Assembly: GCF_013004105.1 (NCBI RefSeq)
Contig: NZ_CP053085.1
Location: 4,712,001-4,776,000 of the forward strand
Direction: 5' to 3'
Origin: Gemmatimonas groenlandica
GTDB taxonomy: Bacteria; Gemmatimonadota; Gemmatimonadetes; Gemmatimonadales; Gemmatimonadaceae
Length of the DNA: 64,000 nucleotides
The position numbers and the translations under genes are program-made. The notes under the pieces were generated by a model. That model made no database searches. It had not been told where the DNA came from and saw nothing but the letters and a program-made list of their open reading frames with translations. The first letter of the stretch is position 1, and each line of letters opens with the position of its first letter. This document shows, piece by piece, positions 43,394-52,350 of this stretch.

Positions 43394-44470
43394 TTAAGCT
43401 GACAGCACCGGGTAGTCGGTGTAGCCCTTGTCGCCCGGCGTATAGAACGTCGCGAAATCTGGAGCGTTCAGCGGAGCGTCGTGCTGCAAGCGCGCCACCA
43501 GATCGGGGTTCGCGAGGGCACTGCGTCCAAACGCGACCAAGTCTGCCTCGTTCGACGCGAGGATCGCTTCGGCCTTCGCCCGATCGAAGCCACCCGACGC
43601 AATGAAGGCACCCTTGAACGTGGCACGAAGCGTCGCTCGCAATGAGTGCGGTGCGTTCGGCGATCCCATCGATGCGTGATCGACGAGATGGAGATAGACG
43701 AGGCCGAGGTCGCTCAGTCCCTGCACGAGCGCCACGAACTGCTCGTCGATGCCGTCGAAGGCGCCCATGTCGTTGAACGCGCCGTACGGCGAGATGCGAA
43801 TGCCGACACGGTCGGCGCCGATCGCGGCGACCGTGGCGGCTGCCACGTCCAGTGCGAAGCGGTTCCGTGCCTCGGCGCTGCCGCCGTACGCGTCGGTACG
43901 ATGGTTATGGTTCCCGTTCAGGAACTGTTCGATCAGATAGCCGTTGGCGCCGTGCAACTCGATCCCGTCGAAACCGGCTTCAATGGCCTTGGTCGCGCTG
44001 AGAGCGTACTCCGCCACGACCGCGCGTACTTCCTCTTCGGTCAGTGCATGCGGCACAGTCGCCGGCTGCAATCCTTCGGCGTCGGTGTACACCGGCTCGG
44101 GCAGTGCCACCGCCATCGGGCCTACGACGCGGGCGCCGACCGGCAGGTTGAGGGCATTGGACGCCCGGCCGGTATGCATCAGCTGGGCGAAGATCGTGCC
44201 GCCCTTGGCGTGCACCGCCTCCGTAATCGGCTTCCAGGCCGCGACCTGCTCGTCGGAGAACAGTCCCGGAATGCGCGCGTAGCCCAGGCCATCCGGCGCC
44301 GGCGAGGTCCCTTCGGTAATAAGCAGCCCAATGTCGGCGCGTTCGGCGTAATATGTGGCCATGATGGGCGTGGGCACGTGCTCAGCCGTGGCCCGGTTGC
44401 GCGTCATGGGAGCCATGACCAACCGGTTCTTGAGCGAAAGGCCGCGCAGGGCGTATGGTTCAAACAGCAT
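43394..44470 (-). CDS. Old yellow enzyme family alkene reductase
   Basis: 358 residues, full length for a classical OYE. FMN contacts and catalysis: LVMAPMTRNRA (Thr23), FAQLMHTGRAS, and ELHGANGYLIEQFLN with H173, N176 and Y178 for substrate anchoring, then the typical NHRTDAYGGSAEARNRF. It reduces activated alkenes or nitro compounds with NADPH. ATG 44470 starts at the family position. It is divergent from a TetR gene over two palindromes, an arrangement like NemR-NemA, so it may respond to electrophiles. Confidence 0.92.
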   Translation of the reverse strand: MLFEPYALRGLSLKNRLVMAPMTRNRATAEHVPTPIMATYYAERADIGLLITEGTSPAPDGLGYARIPGLFSDEQVAAWKPITEAVHAKGGTIFAQLMHTGRASNALNLPVGARVVGPMAVALPEPVYTDAEGLQPATVPHALTEEEVRAVVAEYALSATKAIEAGFDGIELHGANGYLIEQFLNGNHNHRTDAYGGSAEARNRFALDVAAATVAAIGADRVGIRISPYGAFNDMGAFDGIDEQFVALVQGLSDLGLVYLHLVDHASMGSPNAPHSLRATLRATFKGAFIASGGFDRAKAEAILASNEADLVAFGRSALANPDLVARLQHDAPLNAPDFATFYTPGDKGYTDYPVLSA

Positions 44471-44536
44471 GTCGAGAATCCCGCCGGGAGGCTGCAATGC
44501 GTGGCGACACCCGGGCCGATCCGCGACGCATATATT

Positions 44537-44567
44537 TACCGATCGGTAGTTATATTACCGATCGGTA
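44537..44567. promoter_or_regulatory. Twin palindromic operators between OYE and TetR genes
   Basis: TACCGATCGGTA occurs perfectly at 44537-44548 and 44556-44567, 19 bp apart centre to centre, in the divergent promoter region. AT-rich sequence between the copies (AGTTATAT) can supply -10 boxes on both strands. The arrangement suggests two repressor dimers bound on almost the same face of DNA, controlling both genes. Confidence 0.85.
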
Positions 44568-44599
44568 CGGAATTCGCAACCTCCACCCCGTCGCTCACG

Positions 44600-45193
44600 A
44601 TGGTTCGCGGTAGACCCCGGGAATTCGATACAGAGGACGCGCTGGACCGTGTACTCACGGTCTTCTGGCGCGACGGGTTCGACGCGGCCTCGATGCAGGA
44701 TCTGGCGGAGGCGGTGGGCGTCAGCAAGCCGAGCCTGTACGCAGCCTACGGCAATAAGGAAGCCCTGTATCTCGCGGCGCTGGAGCGTTATGCGACGACG
44801 TTCGGCACCGAACGGCTAGAGCGTTTACACGCCGAGCCCGACGTGAAGCGGGCGGTGCACGAGTTCCTGACGTCGCTGGTGGACGCCTATACCTGCACTG
44901 AGGGGCCCACCGGCTGCATGATCGTGGCGAGTACGTCGAGCTGCAATGCCTCGCACGTGCCGGCCGCTGTACAGTGCGCGATCAGCACCGCGTTGCATGG
45001 TTCGGCGGACGCCATGGAGACGCGCTTTCATCGCGCCGTGAGCGAAGGGCAGCTGCCCCCCGATCCGGATCCACGCGCGCTCGCCACCTACGTGAGCACG
45101 GTCATGTCGGGCTTGAGCGTGCAAGCGCGCGGCGGGGCGAATGCCGACGCGCTGCGCCAGGTGGTCTGTACCGCGATGCGGGCGTGGCCGTAG
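44600..45193 (+). CDS. TetR family repressor of the OYE gene
   Basis: 197 residues. The helix-turn-helix MVRGRPREFDTEDALDRVL with SMQDLAEAVGVSKPSLYAAYGNKEALYLAAL is of the AcrR/NemR-like TetR group. The ligand domain has several cysteines (C97, C104 region: TCTEGPTGCMIVASTSSCNASH), which could react with electrophiles as in NemR. The frame is open upstream through the promoter region, but the ATG at 44600 is where the fold begins and there is no strong Shine-Dalgarno. It likely represses itself and the OYE gene through the twin palindromes. Confidence 0.9.
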   Translation: MVRGRPREFDTEDALDRVLTVFWRDGFDAASMQDLAEAVGVSKPSLYAAYGNKEALYLAALERYATTFGTERLERLHAEPDVKRAVHEFLTSLVDAYTCTEGPTGCMIVASTSSCNASHVPAAVQCAISTALHGSADAMETRFHRAVSEGQLPPDPDPRALATYVSTVMSGLSVQARGGANADALRQVVCTAMRAWP

Positions 45194-45216
45194 GAAAGGT
45201 GCGGGAGGCGTCGGCC

Positions 45217-46278
45217 TTACCGACGGATCATCGTGCCATCCAGCAGCTGCTGACGCACCGCCGTCGCCTTACCGGTGCGCTCAAGTGCCGCCCACAGGCG
45301 GGTCACCGTCTCGTCGTCTACCAACCCGGCCGGTGAACCGCCCACAGCCGGCGTGCCCATCCTGTCGCTCGCGCGGAACGCATCGACCGCCGCGACCGTC
45401 TCGGCTGTGAACAGATTCGCGTCGGGGCCGCGCGCCGTTATCGTTTCGCCGCGCTTGAAGAAGCCGAGCGCGTTGAGCATCACCTTGAGTTGATACACGT
45501 CGCCACCCGAGAACTGCTCGAGGGTGCGATAGCCCAACGTCTGCGACACCGCGTCGTAAATACGTCGCAGCTCGCCCACGGGATCGGCGTTCTCGCAGAC
45601 GTTGATGTTCGCCGTCTGGCCATCGCTGCGACGCGACATGCCGGGGCGCGCATCGGCGACGACGACGGCGGCCGACGTGCGCAGCCCGTGGCGCTTGTCA
45701 CCGCCGAGCACGAAGCCAGCGTTGAGTGCGGTGATGAGTCGGTCGGCCAGATGGTACGGCTTGCCCTCGCTCGCTTCGAAACTCTTGGCGACGGCCTCGA
45801 TGACTTCAGGACCGACAAGAATATTTCCCTGCGTCACGTAGTTTGTGCCGGCCCGATGTCCCGCCCACGCATTCGGGCCGGTGCCGGTGTGCTGCGCCGA
45901 TCGCCCGTCCACGGAGATCACCGCCACCTGCCGCGACTGAAAGCCGCTGTCCGCGGCGAGCGCGCGCTTGAGTGCGGCCTCCGGCGACTCACCGCGGGCG
46001 AGTGCGTCGAGTAACTCATTGCCGTATTCGGTGCGCGTGCTGGCCTGCGTCGCCACCGCGCCCACGCCTTTGCGCACCCACGGGACCCCATTGCCCACAC
46101 ACGGCACGCGCGTGGTGACAGCCACACCCACTTCACCGGTGCGCGGGTCGATGGCCGCGATGGAAAACGTGTGAAACACGAGCGAGTCGCGCCACGCATA
46201 CGGCTCCTGCGCCTGCCCAGTGCGCGGCGTGGCTGTGATCGAGAGCGCGAGTACGGTAGCAAGCATGGTAATACGCAT
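45217..46278 (-). CDS. Exported DUF1028 protein with peptidoglycan-binding-like tail
   Basis: 353 residues, signal peptide ending TGQAQ. DUF1028 (~30-245) is an Ntn-hydrolase-like fold: HTFSIAAIDPRTGEVGVAVTTRVPCVGNGVPW, GAVATQASTRTEYGNELLDAL and HTGTGPNAWAGHRAG are characteristic. The C-terminal ~100 residues (VYQLKVMLNALGFFKRGE and ETVAAVDAFRASDRMG) look like a small three-helix peptidoglycan-binding domain. The start overlaps the S9 peptidase stop (ATGA at 46278), so both are co-expressed. DUF1028 activity is unproven. Confidence 0.85.
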   Translation of the reverse strand: MRITMLATVLALSITATPRTGQAQEPYAWRDSLVFHTFSIAAIDPRTGEVGVAVTTRVPCVGNGVPWVRKGVGAVATQASTRTEYGNELLDALARGESPEAALKRALAADSGFQSRQVAVISVDGRSAQHTGTGPNAWAGHRAGTNYVTQGNILVGPEVIEAVAKSFEASEGKPYHLADRLITALNAGFVLGGDKRHGLRTSAAVVVADARPGMSRRSDGQTANINVCENADPVGELRRIYDAVSQTLGYRTLEQFSGGDVYQLKVMLNALGFFKRGETITARGPDANLFTAETVAAVDAFRASDRMGTPAVGGSPAGLVDDETVTRLWAALERTGKATAVRQQLLDGTMIRR

Positions 46279-48482
46279 CAGCGTGGTCCTGGGCCGAGGT
46301 AACGATCGAAGTGTGCCACCAGCTTTCGCAACAAGTACGTGGCGTAATACGGGCGCTGCGTCCAGCCGTGCGTCGCCGTGGGCGCGAAGGCAAAGTCGAA
46401 ATCCTTGCCGCGCTTCATGAACTCTTCGGCGAGGGAAACGGCCGACGAGAACGGCACCACGTCGTCCTGCATGCCGTGAATGAGCAGCAGATGGTCGCTC
46501 AGGTTGCCGGCATACTGCAAGGCGCCGCGAGTGAACGTGGCCGGGTGTGATTGCGGACGGCGCACGATCGCGACGTCGTCGCTACCGAACAGATACGGAT
46601 CGGTCGCCGCCGCACCGGCTACGCCGGCCTGAAACAGTCCCGGCTTCTTGAGCAGCGAGTATACGGTGAGCGTCCCACCGTAGCTGCTCCCCCAGATGCC
46701 GAACCGCGCGGCGTCGACGAAGGGCAGGGACTTCATGTACGTCACGGCGCTCTCGAGATCATCGAGATCACCGCCACCCCAATCCATCAGGAACTTCTCA
46801 CGGAATTCGCGCCCGTATCCGGTGCTGCCGCGCACATCGACCTGCACCACGATGTAGCCTTTTTCGAGCGCGAGATACTGCTGCAACATGCCGTTCATCC
46901 CGCCCCAGCGGTTACGCACCGTATTCGAGTACGCCGGGCCGAAAAGCACGGGATAATGCTTCGTTGAGTCGATGTTCGGCGGATAGAACACGCGGATGTG
47001 CAGCGGAAGAGAGTCGCTGCCATTCCGGATGCGCAGATACTGCGGCGCAATCCACGGAATCGTGGCAAACTCCGCGGTCGTCGACGTCGTGACCCGACGC
47101 TCCACCGCACCCGCACGGACATCGAGCAGATAGAGTTCCGTGGGCTGCAGATCGCTCGACGAAAGGAGGGCGATGCTGCCGCCGTCGGGTGACACGAACG
47201 GCGTGTGTGTGCCCGCGCGCGTCGTGAGCTGGCGCGGCGCGCGTACTGTTCTGCCACCGTCAACGCTCACGCGGAACACATGGCGCTCCGACGGGCGCGG
47301 GGCTGAACTCACGTAGTCGATGCTCCGGGTCGCCGCTCGGGGAATGCCGACACCGGCCACATCGTATGGCCCCGACGTCAGCGCCACCGGGGCGACATCA
47401 CCTGGCACGACGCGATACAGTCGATACCGGTCATCAAGGTCGCCGGTGAGCACGATACTGCGACCATCGGCGCTCCACGCCGACGCGATGTCGTTGTAGA
47501 TGCGCGTGTCGCGGTGGTCGTGCCATGCCACGCGAGGAGTCGGCTCGCCCGCCGTGAGCACGTGAATCGTGCGGTCGATGGCATCGTCGCTCTCGCGGTC
47601 GATCATCAACGTGCCGGTGGTCGACCAGGCGAAGTTCACGATGCGGGTCCTGCTGGAGTCGGGCAGCTCGACCAGGCGCAGCGCCCGTGTGCCGACGTCG
47701 TAGAGCCCGACCTTTCGCACTTCGTTCGCCTGTCCCGGCGCACCGCGGCGCAGCGTGTTCATCTGCACCGTGTCGCCGAGATAGTACGGCATACTGAAGC
47801 GCGGCACACCGCGTCGATCCACGTAGTGCACGGCGATCGTGCGCGAATCCGGCGACCACGCATAGGCTGGTGTTGGTCCGCTCCATGTGGCGCCACCGAT
47901 CTCGACATCGCGTCCGAAATACGTGCCGAGCGGGATCTCGCCGATCGGCGCGATCGCTACACTCGTGGCGCGTGTGGGCGCCGTACCGCTCAGCGGCAGC
48001 AACCACAGGTCGCCGTCACGCAGAAACGACACCGTCGCGCCGTTGGGCGAGAGTGCGAGCTCGCTCACTTCACCACGACCACTCGGCAGCAAGGTCCGCG
48101 CACCGGTCGCGATGGTCAGGCGCCAGAGGGAATCCGCCTCCACGAAGACGATTGCGGCTCCATCAGGCGTCCAGGCAAACTCGCTCACGCGGGCGGCGAC
48201 CTTCGCCGGCAGGAGGCGGCGCGGTATCGTGCCCGCGCGCTCCACCAACCAGAGCGAGCGATCGGGGTGTGCCGCATCGCTCCACAGAAAGGCCACCGAC
48301 CTCGAGTCGGGCGACCAGGTGGGCGACGACGGGGCGGCACCCGCCAGCGACGGCCCCGACGTGATCCGCTCGATCGTCAGCGGTGTGCGGGCGGACGTGG
48401 CCTGAGCGAGTGCTTGAGGCGCGGCAACGCTGGGCGCAACGATGGTGAGAAACACGACGAGTGTCCGGGCAATGGAGTGCAT
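46278..48482 (-). CDS. Exported S9 family prolyl oligopeptidase
   Basis: 734 residues, signal peptide to about ALAQATS. An N-terminal propeller (~45-475) has repeated WSPDSR..AF segments; the C-terminal alpha/beta domain has the triad: Ser in GIWGSSYGGTLTVYSL, Asp in LIHGMQDDVVPF and His in TATHGWTQRPY. Dipeptidyl peptidase IV and related enzymes share this architecture. It is likely periplasmic. ATG 48482 begins the signal peptide. A minus-strand terminator precedes it, so it has its own promoter in the ~30 bp before it or reads through. Confidence 0.92.
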   Translation of the reverse strand: MHSIARTLVVFLTIVAPSVAAPQALAQATSARTPLTIERITSGPSLAGAAPSSPTWSPDSRSVAFLWSDAAHPDRSLWLVERAGTIPRRLLPAKVAARVSEFAWTPDGAAIVFVEADSLWRLTIATGARTLLPSGRGEVSELALSPNGATVSFLRDGDLWLLPLSGTAPTRATSVAIAPIGEIPLGTYFGRDVEIGGATWSGPTPAYAWSPDSRTIAVHYVDRRGVPRFSMPYYLGDTVQMNTLRRGAPGQANEVRKVGLYDVGTRALRLVELPDSSRTRIVNFAWSTTGTLMIDRESDDAIDRTIHVLTAGEPTPRVAWHDHRDTRIYNDIASAWSADGRSIVLTGDLDDRYRLYRVVPGDVAPVALTSGPYDVAGVGIPRAATRSIDYVSSAPRPSERHVFRVSVDGGRTVRAPRQLTTRAGTHTPFVSPDGGSIALLSSSDLQPTELYLLDVRAGAVERRVTTSTTAEFATIPWIAPQYLRIRNGSDSLPLHIRVFYPPNIDSTKHYPVLFGPAYSNTVRNRWGGMNGMLQQYLALEKGYIVVQVDVRGSTGYGREFREKFLMDWGGGDLDDLESAVTYMKSLPFVDAARFGIWGSSYGGTLTVYSLLKKPGLFQAGVAGAAATDPYLFGSDDVAIVRRPQSHPATFTRGALQYAGNLSDHLLLIHGMQDDVVPFSSAVSLAEEFMKRGKDFDFAFAPTATHGWTQRPYYATYLLRKLVAHFDRYLGPGPR

Positions 48483-48510
48483 GGCCCGAACATACCGATT
48501 CCGCCACAAA

Positions 48511-48541
48511 AAACAGGGGGCGATCCGCTTGGACCGCCCCC
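48511..48541 (-). terminator. Rho-independent terminator after fumarase
   Basis: On the minus strand GGGGGCGGTCC and GGATCGCCCCC form an 11-bp stem (one G-T wobble) with loop AAGC, then TG and six T residues. It lies 8 bp after the fumarase stop and 29 bp before the S9 peptidase start, so the two are separate units. Confidence 0.88.
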
Positions 48542-48548
48542 GTCTCGC

Positions 48549-50072
48549 TTACCCCGCCAGGATCGGCAGATGTCGGATCTTTTCCTGCCACTCGCGTGGT
48601 CCGGTTTCATGCACGTTGCTGCCTGCCGCATCGACGGCGACCGTGACCGGCATGTTCTCCACCTCGAACTCGTAGATCGCTTCCATGCCGAGGTCTTCGA
48701 AGGCCACCACGCGTGATGCGCGAATTGCTTTCGAGACGAGATACGCCGCACCGCCAACCGCCATCAGATACGCCGCCTTGTGCTTGCGAATCGCTTCGAG
48801 CCCCACCGGTCCGCGTTCAGCCTTCCCGATCATCGAAATGAGCCCCGTCTTGGCCAGCATCATCTCGGTGAAGTTGTCCATCCGCGTCGCGGTGGTCGGA
48901 CCGGCCGGACCCACCGCCTCATCGCGCACGGGATCCACCGGCCCCACGTAGTAGATCACGCGATTGGTGAAGTCGACGCCCGCGGGCAGTCCTTCGCCCT
49001 TCGCGAACAGATCCGCGATGCGCTTGTGGGCGGCGTCGCGACCCGTCAACAGCTTGCCGTTGAGGAGTAAGCGATCGCCGGCCGTCCAGGTGGCTACGAT
49101 CTCGGGGGTGAGTGTGTCGAGGTTGACCTGCTTGGCGTTCACGTCGGGCCGCCAGGTCACGTCCGGCCAGTCGGAGAGACTCGGCACCGGGAGCGTCACG
49201 GCGCCGCTGCCGTCGAGCGTGAAGTGTGCGTGCCGCGTGGCTGCACAGTTCGGAATCATCGCGATCGGCTTCGAGGCGGCGTGCGTGGGACAATCGAAGA
49301 TTTTCACGTCGAGCACCGTGGAGAGGCCACCAAGCCCCTGCGCACCGATACCCAAGGCATTGATCTTGTCGCACAGCTCGATGCGCAGCTCTTCGATCTT
49401 GTTCTGCGGCCCGCGCGCTTTGAGCTGCGTCATGTCGATGTGCTCCATCAGCGACTCCTTCGCCATGAGCATCGCCTTCTCAGCCGTACCGCCGATGCCG
49501 ATGCCGAGCATGCCTGGCGGACACCAACCGGCACCCATGAGTGGTACGGTCTTCATGACCCAGTCCACGATCGAGTCACTGGGATTCAGCATGGCGAACT
49601 TCGATTTGTTCTCCGAGCCGCCGCCCTTCGCCGCCAGCTTCACCTCGACCGTGTCACCCGGCACGATCTCGTAGTGCACGATCGCCGGCGTGTTGTCGCG
49701 CGTGTTCTTGCGCGTGAATGCCGGGTCGGCCACGATCGACGCCCGCAGCACGTTGTCGGGCTGCAGGTACGCGCGCCGTACGCCCTCGTTCACCATGTCC
49801 TGCACCGACATGGTCGCGTCCCACCGCACGTTCATGCCGACTTTGAGGAACACCACCACGATGCCGGTATCCTGGCAGATCGGACGATGGCCTTCGGCAC
49901 ACATCCGCGAGTTGGTCAGGATCTGCGCGATCGCGTCCTTGGCGGCCGGGCTCTGCTCTTTGTCGTAGGCATCGCCCAGCGCGTGGATGTAGTCCAGCGG
50001 ATGGAAGTACGAGATGTGCTGCAGCGCGTCCGCGATGGACTGGATGAAGTCGGCTTGGGCGATGGTCGTCAT
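48549..50072 (-). CDS. fumA: Class I (iron-sulfur) fumarate hydratase
   Basis: 507 residues. Class I fumarases hold a [4Fe-4S] cluster that binds substrate in the TCA cycle step fumarate to malate. Cluster ligand candidates are in PICQDTGIVV, GWCPPGMLGIGIGG and IPNCAATRH; other signatures are TRKNTRDNTPAIVHYE, RMDNFTEMMLAKTGLISMIGKAERGP and the late YEFEVENMPVTVAVDAAG. ATG 50072 starts at the conserved position, the frame being open to 50180. The enzyme is oxygen-sensitive; a class II fumarase is not visible here. Confidence 0.93.
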   Translation of the reverse strand: MTTIAQADFIQSIADALQHISYFHPLDYIHALGDAYDKEQSPAAKDAIAQILTNSRMCAEGHRPICQDTGIVVVFLKVGMNVRWDATMSVQDMVNEGVRRAYLQPDNVLRASIVADPAFTRKNTRDNTPAIVHYEIVPGDTVEVKLAAKGGGSENKSKFAMLNPSDSIVDWVMKTVPLMGAGWCPPGMLGIGIGGTAEKAMLMAKESLMEHIDMTQLKARGPQNKIEELRIELCDKINALGIGAQGLGGLSTVLDVKIFDCPTHAASKPIAMIPNCAATRHAHFTLDGSGAVTLPVPSLSDWPDVTWRPDVNAKQVNLDTLTPEIVATWTAGDRLLLNGKLLTGRDAAHKRIADLFAKGEGLPAGVDFTNRVIYYVGPVDPVRDEAVGPAGPTTATRMDNFTEMMLAKTGLISMIGKAERGPVGLEAIRKHKAAYLMAVGGAAYLVSKAIRASRVVAFEDLGMEAIYEFEVENMPVTVAVDAAGSNVHETGPREWQEKIRHLPILAG

Positions 50073-50267
50073 AGGTGGAAAAATAGTCGAGCGGGGTCGC
50101 GCGGCACCCCGGAGAAGGGCTCGGTCACGACTTGCCGGTCGATGAAATATCCGCCACGGAAAAGTCGCGCTTGAGCCCAACCGCTTAGCAGACGACCTTT
50201 AACAGTCTTCCCCGTCCTGCCTGGAGCGCCCCTGCCCATCGAATTCGTCTACGCCGCTGCGCTCGCC

Positions 50268-51572
50268 ATGCTCATGGCGCAGCTCCGCGAGCGTGCCCCG
50301 CTGCCCGAAGTGTTGGCCAGCGTCGCTCGGCTCACTGCGCTGGCCCGTGTCGGTCGCGTCGTGCTCGATCGGCGGCAGTTGACGCGGGCCACCGACCCGG
50401 GGGTGCCCGATGGCGTTGTGGCCATGGGGAAGGCGCTCGAACTGCACGGACTCGATGCGATCGAGCTCGCGACCACGATGACCGACGCGGAGTTCCTGAA
50501 GCTCGCCGGCCTGCTGATCGGCGAGCAGCACGATGACGCCGTCCAGCTGATGGAGACGGCGGACGCGATGTCCATCTGGAACGTCCGCTTTTTGTCGGCC
50601 CACACCGGGGAGTTCGTGCGGGTCCCGTCGGCCCCCCTGGCCGCCGCCCGTCCGCTGTCGCAGCCGATGGCTCCCGCCCCGTCGGCGACGGTTGCCCACC
50701 TGTCGGCCGACGTCGAGGCCCACTTCAGTCGGATCGAGCTGGCCGTGGCGCGCGGAGACGGCGTGATCCTCTGTCGTGAGCTCGGAGAGCTGTCGCTCGC
50801 CGCGCACTTCGGCAAGGCCGCCACGCCGATGGTCCTCCAGCTCGTGGTGGAGCAGTTGCTGGACACCAAGGTGCCCCCCGAAGACGTGATCGCCCTGTTG
50901 CAGCGTGCGGGGGCCGCCGGCGCCCGTGCCACGTTTTTGCAGCTGATTGCCGCCATCGACGTGGGCGACCGTCGCACCCTGTACGACACGATGGTGTCGC
51001 TCAACGCGACTCCGGACGTGGCCCGCGAGTATCTCACGCACGACGTCTGGTACGTGGTCCGCAACGCGGTCTGCTTGCTGGGCGAGACGCGAGCGCAGTC
51101 GGCGATCGGCGCCATCGGACAAGCCCTGCGGCACGCTGATCACCGCGTGCGGATCGCCGCCGTGGTGTCCCTCGGTCAGATCGGCGGACCGGTCGCCCTC
51201 GCCCGACTCGAATCGGTGCTGTTCGACCCATCGGTCGACGTGCGCACGCGCGCCCTGTCGATCGTGTTCGCGGCTCCCGATGGCGAGCCGCTCCCGGACC
51301 GACTGGTGGGTGTGCTGAACGAAGAACAAGCGATCGAGTATCAGCTCGAGATCGTGGCGGCCCTCGGCCATCTGCAAACGCCCCGTGCCCGCCACCGCCT
51401 GCAGCAGGTCTGCGAAACCCCCGCCAACAGCTTCGAGGGCACGGAGCTGCGCATCGCGGCCATCGAGGCCCTGCGACGCGGCCACCCCGAGGTGGCCGAC
51501 GCCATGTTGCTCAAGCTGCAGGACGATCCAAGCCCGATGATCCGAGAGCGGATCGCGTCGATGCTGCGGTAA
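50268..51572 (+). CDS. HEAT-repeat protein
   Basis: 434 residues. The N-terminal part includes a compact helical region ([22 protein letters not shown]) and a Pro/Ala linker (~120-145); the C-terminal 250 residues are HEAT-like repeats, for example [51 protein letters not shown] and [23 protein letters not shown]. Such repeats mediate protein-protein contacts. No enzyme domain is seen. The frame is open upstream of ATG 50268 with VYAAALAM, so a non-ATG start is possible. It is divergent from fumarase, 195 bp apart. Confidence 0.8.
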   Translation: MLMAQLRERAPLPEVLASVARLTALARVGRVVLDRRQLTRATDPGVPDGVVAMGKALELHGLDAIELATTMTDAEFLKLAGLLIGEQHDDAVQLMETADAMSIWNVRFLSAHTGEFVRVPSAPLAAARPLSQPMAPAPSATVAHLSADVEAHFSRIELAVARGDGVILCRELGELSLAAHFGKAATPMVLQLVVEQLLDTKVPPEDVIALLQRAGAAGARATFLQLIAAIDVGDRRTLYDTMVSLNATPDVAREYLTHDVWYVVRNAVCLLGETRAQSAIGAIGQALRHADHRVRIAAVVSLGQIGGPVALARLESVLFDPSVDVRTRALSIVFAAPDGEPLPDRLVGVLNEEQAIEYQLEIVAALGHLQTPRARHRLQQVCETPANSFEGTELRIAAIEALRRGHPEVADAMLLKLQDDPSPMIRERIASMLR

Positions 51573-51581
51573 CGCGCCCGC

Positions 51582-51920
51582 TCAGCGCGGCGGCTTCATG
51601 CCAGCCGGCTTCATGGCGTCCGGCTTCATTGCGTCCGGCTTCATCGCGTCCGGCTTCATCGCGTCGGGCTTTGCCATGCCGTCCTTCTTCATGGCGTCGG
51701 CCTTCTTCTTGTCGGCCTTCGATCGCTTCGCATCGGGCTTCATCGCGTCGGGCTTCATCGCATCCGGCTTCATCGCATCCGGCTTCATCGCGTCGGTCTT
51801 CATGGCCGACTTGGCCGTGTCCTGCGGCGCGCCCATCGCCTGGGCGCGCAGCGCAGCCGGGGCGGCCGCCGTCAACATCGCGAGGACCGCCGTCGTGGTC
51901 AGAACAATTTTCGGGATCAT
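51582..51920 (-). CDS. Exported MxKDx-type pentapeptide repeat protein
   Basis: 112 residues. The signal peptide [26 protein letters not shown] precedes at least nine copies of MKPDA-like five-residue repeats ([20 protein letters not shown]). This corresponds to the pentapeptide MXKDX family, methionine- and lysine-rich small proteins of unknown role. GGAG lies seven bases before ATG 51920. The DNA coding for the repeats is a 15-bp tandem (GCGTCCGGCTTCATC and variants on the plus strand), so copy number could change by slippage. Confidence 0.85.
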   Translation of the reverse strand: MIPKIVLTTTAVLAMLTAAAPAALRAQAMGAPQDTAKSAMKTDAMKPDAMKPDAMKPDAMKPDAKRSKADKKKADAMKKDGMAKPDAMKPDAMKPDAMKPDAMKPAGMKPPR

Positions 51921-52071
51921 CTCTGCTCCGGTGTGGTAGGCCCGCAGGAGCGGGCGGTTGAGCGATCGCATGGCGTCGCACTACCGGAGCGAGGCACGAA
52001 CGAGACCACCCGCGTCGTGTCCCGGAGCATTCACGTAAGTCCTGCATTGGCCGCTATTTGCCTGAACTGCA

Positions 52072-52165
52072 GCTCGAGGGACCGGTCGACGGCGACGTTT
52101 CACGAAACGTGCTGCTTAGCACGGGCGCCCGATGATGAAACGTTTCACCGTCGCCGCTCGAGGGA
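52072..52165. repeat. Nested dyads flanked by direct repeats
   Basis: Direct repeats GCTCGAGGGA (52072-52081 and 52156-52165) bracket an inverted repeat: CGGCGACGTTTCA near the left, TGAAACGTTTCACCGTCGCCG near the right. Within it lie ACGTTTCACGAAACGT (52095-52110, perfect 7-bp arms) and CGTGCT-GCTT-AGCACG (52108-52123). The architecture resembles a short non-autonomous element with target duplication, but the terminal repeats do not start exactly at the direct repeats. Confidence 0.5.
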
Positions 52166-52173
52166 CGCACAAG

Positions 52174-52317
52174 GCCAAACAGCATCACCGCGGGTTCACG
52201 CGAATGCCCGCGGATGATGGCAAACAACAAACTGCCTGAAAGATTGCGCAACGACTCCGCTCGGAACGCCGATGTCATTCGCGGACATTCGTGCGAATTC
52301 GCGGTGAAAGCTGTTTG
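52174..52317. repeat. Palindromic element C, ~144 bp imperfect inverted repeat
   Basis: Left arm AAACAGCATCACCGCGGGTT..GCGAATGCCCGCGGATGATGG pairs, as reverse complement, with CGATGTCATTCGCGGACATT..GCGAATTCGCGGTGAAAGCTGTTT. The stem is about 48 bp with scattered mismatches and the loop ~45 bases. It starts 33 bp from the gltB stop codon and ends GCGGTGAAAGCTGTTT, the same terminus as families A and D. Confidence 0.75.
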
Positions 52318-52350
52318 TTCAAAGTCGCCCAGGTACGCGCCTGACGACCG

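Larger units (their letters stand above)
51921..52350. other. Non-coding spacer with two clusters of dyads
   Basis: 430 bases between the MxKDx gene and the end of gltB. The half near gltB holds palindromic element C, and the region at 52072-52165 holds nested dyads with flanking direct repeats. The promoter of the MxKDx gene must lie in 51921-52070, but I see no convincing boxes. Confidence 0.65.

Noticed and set aside
43646-44599. Long upstream extension of the TetR gene across the OYE gene
   Set aside because: The frame is open, but its product is a shadow of the OYE gene; the fold and operators place the start at 44600.
52095-52110. parS-like site for chromosome partitioning
   Set aside because: parS is TGTTTCACGTGAAACA; here the centre is shorter (ACGTTTCACGAAACGT) and there is no ParAB gene nearby.
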